A DNA stretch of 5,893 bases from Natrialbaceae archaeon Tc-Br11_E2g1 (GTDB lineage Archaea; Halobacteriota; Halobacteria; Halobacteriales; Natrialbaceae). Below the pieces are notes generated by a model. It searched no databases and was not told where the DNA came from. It saw only the letters and a program-made list of their open reading frames with translations. The translations under genes and the position numbers were made by a program. The stretch lies in NCBI GenBank assembly GCA_001564255.1, contig LKNC01000180.1:1-5893 (forward strand). Reading direction: 5' to 3'. Positions 5,698 through 5,893 of the stretch are shown piece after piece. Position 1 is the stretch's first letter, and each line of letters begins with the position of its first letter.

Positions 5698-5893
5698 ATG
5701 AGCCGCGTTCCACTGATCGATCCGGAATCGCTCCCGGAGGAAGACAGAGATCTCGTTCGAACCCACCTCGAGGAGTCCGTCGACCTCGAGTCGTATCCAC
5801 ACGTCCACGAACTGGCACCCGACACGCCCGCGCGGAACATCTACCGTGCGATCGGGCACAACCGGGACCTCCTCGAGTACCACCGTGGCGTCC
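5698..5893 (+). CDS. Carboxymuconolactone decarboxylase/AhpD-like protein, N-terminal part, 3' end outside window
   Basis: The frame stays open to the window edge, giving 65 residues. It begins MSRVPLIDPESLPEEDRDLV, followed by PARNIYRAIGHNRDLLEYHRG. Both segments resemble the N-terminus of carboxymuconolactone decarboxylase (CMD) family proteins, where a helix of the form ARNxYRxLxHxPxLL precedes the active-site ExxxC motif, which lies beyond the edge. The family includes gamma-carboxymuconolactone decarboxylase and AhpD-like alkylhydroperoxidases, and many members have unknown function. The start at 5698 is chosen because family similarity begins there; an in-frame ATG at 5572 would add 42 residues without recognisable similarity but is better placed behind a TATA-like box. 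It is divergent from tctC, so the two may share control. Confidence 0.75.
   Translation, partial: MSRVPLIDPESLPEEDRDLVRTHLEESVDLESYPHVHELAPDTPARNIYRAIGHNRDLLEYHRGV

Noticed and set aside
5670..5893. Alternative plus-strand frame from ATG at 5670
   Set aside because: It gives an Arg/Pro-rich product typical of an off-frame reading and overlaps the CMD-like frame, which has recognisable family sequence.

Overview
The window reads as a haloarchaeal (class Halobacteria) chromosome or megaplasmid segment. The proteins are strongly acidic (Asp/Glu-rich, few Lys), coding DNA is GC-rich, and the binding protein carries a twin-arginine signal joined to a lipobox, which is the usual haloarchaeal form. 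Promoter-like elements are archaeal TATA boxes, not bacterial -35/-10 pairs. Genus cannot be told from the sequence alone.

Layout, left to right: (1) nt 1-729, plus strand, the C-terminal half of a cyclic amidohydrolase of the hydantoinase/dihydropyrimidinase type, cut by the window edge. (2) Converging on it with only 20 bp between stop codons, an M24 'pita-bread' protein (750-2045, minus). (3) Upstream of that on the same strand, a complete tripartite tricarboxylate transporter in the order tctC (binding protein, 4331-5326), tctB (small subunit, 3656-4213), tctA (large permease, 2181-3659). tctB and tctA overlap by 4 nt (ATGA). (4) An AT-richer divergent intergenic region (5327-5697) with TATA-like boxes, inverted repeats and a perfect 13-nt palindrome. 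(5) The start of a carboxymuconolactone decarboxylase/AhpD-like gene on the plus strand, cut by the right edge.

The minus-strand genes probably form one transcription unit, tctC-tctB-tctA-M24, driven from the divergent region. A GC-rich stem-loop sits between tctC and tctB and may favour expression of the binding protein. The inferred logic is uptake of a small organic acid or amide by the TTT system, followed by hydrolysis by the M24 protein and perhaps the adjacent cyclic amidohydrolase. The substrate cannot be read from sequence.

The points most worth a second look are the M24 protein, in which one of the five canonical metal-ligand positions is Cys instead of Asp; the palindrome and related half-sites in the divergent promoter region; and the intercistronic hairpin. 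I see no mobile element, CRISPR array, rRNA or tRNA.
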